From Streptosporangiaceae bacterium (GTDB lineage: Bacteria; Actinomycetota; Actinomycetes; Streptosporangiales; Streptosporangiaceae): 7,176 nt of DNA. A program made the position numbers and the translations under genes. Numbering within the stretch: position 1 is the stretch's first letter; every line of letters starts with the position of its first letter. Location of the stretch: the NCBI GenBank assembly GCA_030052355.1, contig JASIGS010000302.1, forward strand, positions 1 to 7,176, read 5' to 3'. Shown here piece after piece: positions 5,527-7,176 of the stretch. The notes under the pieces were generated by a model. The model worked only from the letters and a program-made list of their open reading frames with translations, did no database searches and was not told the DNA's origin.

Positions 5527-6731
5527 TGATCGTCGTCCGCAGTGACACGCAACTGGTCCTCGGCGAAGCGGACCGTGAGCTGCTCCCCGGGCTGAACAGC
5601 GGCGGCGGCGAGCACCACGCTGTCGTCGGTGCGCTGGACTATCGCGTAACCGCGGCGCAGCGTTGCGGCCGGCGATAGCGCGATGAGCCGTGCCCTGATG
5701 TGGGCCACGTCGTCGGCCGCCCGGTCGAGCCCAGTACCGACCGAGAGCCGGCCGCGTTCGGCCAGGCCGAGTATCTGCTCCTGGCGCCGGTCGATCTCCA
5801 GCAGCGGGCTGGCCATGGCGGGGCGGGACCGGATGGCGCTCAGCCACGAGGCTTCCCTGTCCAGCCGGCCGGCCAGCGACCGGCGGGCACGCCCGAGCAG
5901 CTGGCCGATCAGCGCGAGCTGCTCGGCGACGTCGGGCACGGCCCGGCGCGCCGCGTCGGTCGGGGTCGACGCGCGCACGTCCGCAACGAGGTCGAGCAGG
6001 GGAACGTCCTGTTCGTGGCCGATCGCGCTGATGACCGGCGTGGTACAGCCCGCCACCGCCCTGACCAGGTCCTCGTCGGAAAACGGCAGCAGGTCTTCGA
6101 CCGAGCCGCCGCCACGGGCGATGATGATGACATCGACCGCGCGGTCCGCGTCGAGCTTCTGCAGCGCGTTGATGACTTCCTCGCTGGCGTGCGGGCCCTG
6201 TACCGCAACCTGCTCGACCCGGAACCGGACCGCGGGCCAGCGCCGCGCGGCGTTCCGCAGCACGTCTCGCTCGGCGGCCGAGTCGCGGCCACAGATCAGA
6301 CCGACGGTGTCTGGCAGGAACGGCAGTTTGCGCTTGCGCTCGGCGGCGAATAGCCCCTCGGCGGCGAGCGCGACGCGCAGCCGCTCGAGCCGGGCGAGCA
6401 GCTCGCCAATGCCGACAGCGCGTATCTGCGCGGCGCTCAGGGCGAACGAGCCTCTGGCCGAGTTGAACTCGGGCTTGGCCCACACGACGACGCGGGCTCC
6501 CTCACCCGGCGGGGGCTGGCTGGCGTCCAGCACCGCGGCGGCGCAGATGACCCGCACGGACACGGCCGCGACTGGATCGCGCAGCGTCATGAACACCGTG
6601 CCGCCGCGACGGCTGAGCTCGGCGATCTGCCCTTCGACCCACACGCTGCCGAGCCTGCCGATCCACTCGCCGACGAGCCGGAGCACGGTGCGGACCGGAA
6701 CCGGCGACTGCTCGGACGTCTCCAGCGGCAA
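5523..6731 (-). CDS. xseA: Exodeoxyribonuclease VII large subunit XseA
   Basis: This is the catalytic subunit of exonuclease VII, which with XseB trims single-stranded DNA during repair and recombination in the cytoplasm. The 402 residues are typical for an actinobacterial XseA. An OB-fold nucleic-acid-binding domain spans about 10-105 ([16 protein letters not shown], then [15 protein letters not shown]). The catalytic domain follows, with [15 protein letters not shown] (144-158), [18 protein letters not shown] (205-222) and [20 protein letters not shown] (235-254). Asp156, Arg206, His239 and Asp242 correspond by motif to the E. coli residues Asp155, Arg205, His238 and Asp241 that are reported essential. 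A helical region and a C-terminal [13 protein letters not shown] segment (353-365) complete the protein. The start is a TTG with AGGCGG 7 nt upstream. It lies 3 nt after the upstream gene's TAA and in the same frame, so translation is probably coupled. No intact alternative start precedes the conserved OB-fold. Confidence 0.96.
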   Translation of the reverse strand: MPLETSEQSPVPVRTVLRLVGEWIGRLGSVWVEGQIAELSRRGGTVFMTLRDPVAAVSVRVICAAAVLDASQPPPGEGARVVVWAKPEFNSARGSFALSAAQIRAVGIGELLARLERLRVALAAEGLFAAERKRKLPFLPDTVGLICGRDSAAERDVLRNAARRWPAVRFRVEQVAVQGPHASEEVINALQKLDADRAVDVIIIARGGGSVEDLLPFSDEDLVRAVAGCTTPVISAIGHEQDVPLLDLVADVRASTPTDAARRAVPDVAEQLALIGQLLGRARRSLAGRLDREASWLSAIRSRPAMASPLLEIDRRQEQILGLAERGRLSVGTGLDRAADDVAHIRARLIALSPAATLRRGYAIVQRTDDSVVLAAAAVQPGEQLTVRFAEDQLRVTADDDH

Positions 6732-6734
6732 CCC

Positions 6735-7176
6735 TTATCCGCCTGCCTCGATCTTTTCGATCCGCCGCTCGAACATGCCGAGCACGTCGGTGCGCTCGGC
6801 GTGGGTGCGCTCGTATTCGGCGAGAATCCGCAGCTGATCGGCGTCCAGGTTGCGCAGCCGGGCCCGGATCGACGGCAGCGAGAGCTGGTCGTACCCGCTC
6901 AACGGCAGCTCGGGGACGGTGGCGATGGCCAAGTCTGCGCCGCCGGCATCGGGTGCGTCCGCTTCCGGGCCAAGCTCCCCGGCGGGGAAGTCCACCGCAC
7001 CGGCGTCCAGCCCGTCGCCGGCTGACAGGTCGGCATCGGCCGGAGCTGTGGCGACCGCCGCGGTCGCCGTGGTTCCGGCGGCCTCGTGGTTACCGAACTC
7101 GATGGCCATGTCCTCGGCGGACAGCAGCCGGACATTACCGGTCTTGTCCAGGTCCCGCCAGCCAGCGGACGCGGCG
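6735..7176 (-). CDS. Conserved actinobacterial protein upstream of xseA, DUF8129/lipid-droplet-associated-like (N-terminus off the right edge)
   Basis: The minus-strand frame is open from the right edge to TAA at 6735, giving 146 visible residues. A GAG-GAC just before the ATG at 7109 is too close to serve as a good ribosome-binding site. The 22 codons upstream of that ATG contain no stop and keep G/C-rich third positions, so the gene very probably starts outside the window. The middle is a low-complexity Ala/Gly/Asp/Pro linker. The last ~55 residues form a charged, helical domain reading from ELPLSGYDQLSLPSIRARL through AEYERTHAERTDVLGMFERR. This C-terminal pattern matches, from memory, the small domain found in proteins encoded next to xseA in mycobacteria and other actinomycetes, annotated as lipid-droplet-associated or DUF8129. 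The domain's function is not known to me. The stop lies 3 nt before the xseA start. Confidence 0.75.
   Translation of the reverse strand, partial: AASAGWRDLDKTGNVRLLSAEDMAIEFGNHEAAGTTATAAVATAPADADLSAGDGLDAGAVDFPAGELGPEADAPDAGGADLAIATVPELPLSGYDQLSLPSIRARLRNLDADQLRILAEYERTHAERTDVLGMFERRIEKIEAGG
6739..6744 (-). promoter_or_regulatory. Ribosome-binding site deciding the xseA start
   Basis: AGGCGG on the minus strand lies inside the last codons of the upstream gene and ends 7 nt before the TTG at 6731. It supports the TTG as a genuine start and implies that ribosomes terminating at the TAA can re-engage for xseA. Confidence 0.55.

Noticed and set aside
5482..6483. Second minus-strand frame of 333 codons overlapping xseA
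   Set aside because: Arg/Ala/Gly-rich out-of-frame translation. The xseA frame has all conserved residues, so this is a shadow.
5683..6837. Plus-strand open frame of 384 codons opposite xseA
   Set aside because: Ser/Arg/Ala/Thr-rich translation typical of an antisense shadow in GC-rich DNA, fully covered by xseA with its catalytic motifs and the end of the upstream gene.
1..7176. CRISPR array, tRNA/rRNA gene, prophage, biosynthetic or defence cluster
   Set aside because: No regularly spaced repeats, tRNA-like cloverleaf, integrase, transposase or recognisable defence or biosynthetic gene was seen on either strand.

Overview
The window is GC-rich, densely coding DNA with strong G/C preference at third codon positions and frequent GTG/TTG starts. 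Together with the actinobacterial form of class II FBPase, a DUF1707 protein and the xseA-xseB-glpX neighbourhood, this points to the chromosome of a high-GC actinomycete. I cannot name the genus. I see no tRNA, rRNA, CRISPR array, transposase or phage gene.

Layout from left to right. (1) Positions 1-1258, minus strand: a DHA2-type (EmrB/QacA-like) major facilitator transporter whose C-terminus runs off the left edge. (2) Positions 1259-1485: a divergent intergenic region with an inverted repeat on the transporter side and a leaderless-type -10 box on the other. (3) Positions 1486-2079, plus strand: a small DUF1707 protein with a LiaF-like C-terminal domain. (4) Positions 2080-2115: a short convergent gap with a hairpin. 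(5) Positions 2116 to the right edge, all minus strand. In transcription order these are: the C-terminal part of a conserved actinobacterial protein (DUF8129/lipid-droplet-associated-like), xseA, a 126-bp gap with candidate promoter and dyads, xseB, a secreted lipoprotein with Asp-box/YCF48-like beta-propeller repeats, glpX, and a small P-loop kinase-like protein.

How the genes work together. XseA and XseB form exodeoxyribonuclease VII, a single-strand-specific DNA exonuclease. GlpX performs the fructose-1,6-bisphosphatase step of gluconeogenesis. Their proximity reflects a conserved actinobacterial gene order rather than one pathway. The lipoprotein and the kinase look like lineage-specific members of the cluster. 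The kinase gene has clearly more A/T at third codon positions than glpX beside it.

Most of the window is ordinary housekeeping DNA, and I found no convincing undescribed multi-gene system. The points most worth a second look are the structured 126-bp spacer between xseA and xseB, the in-frame TAA-GGG-TTG junction before xseA, the compositionally odd kinase behind glpX, and the leaderless promoter signature of the DUF1707 gene.
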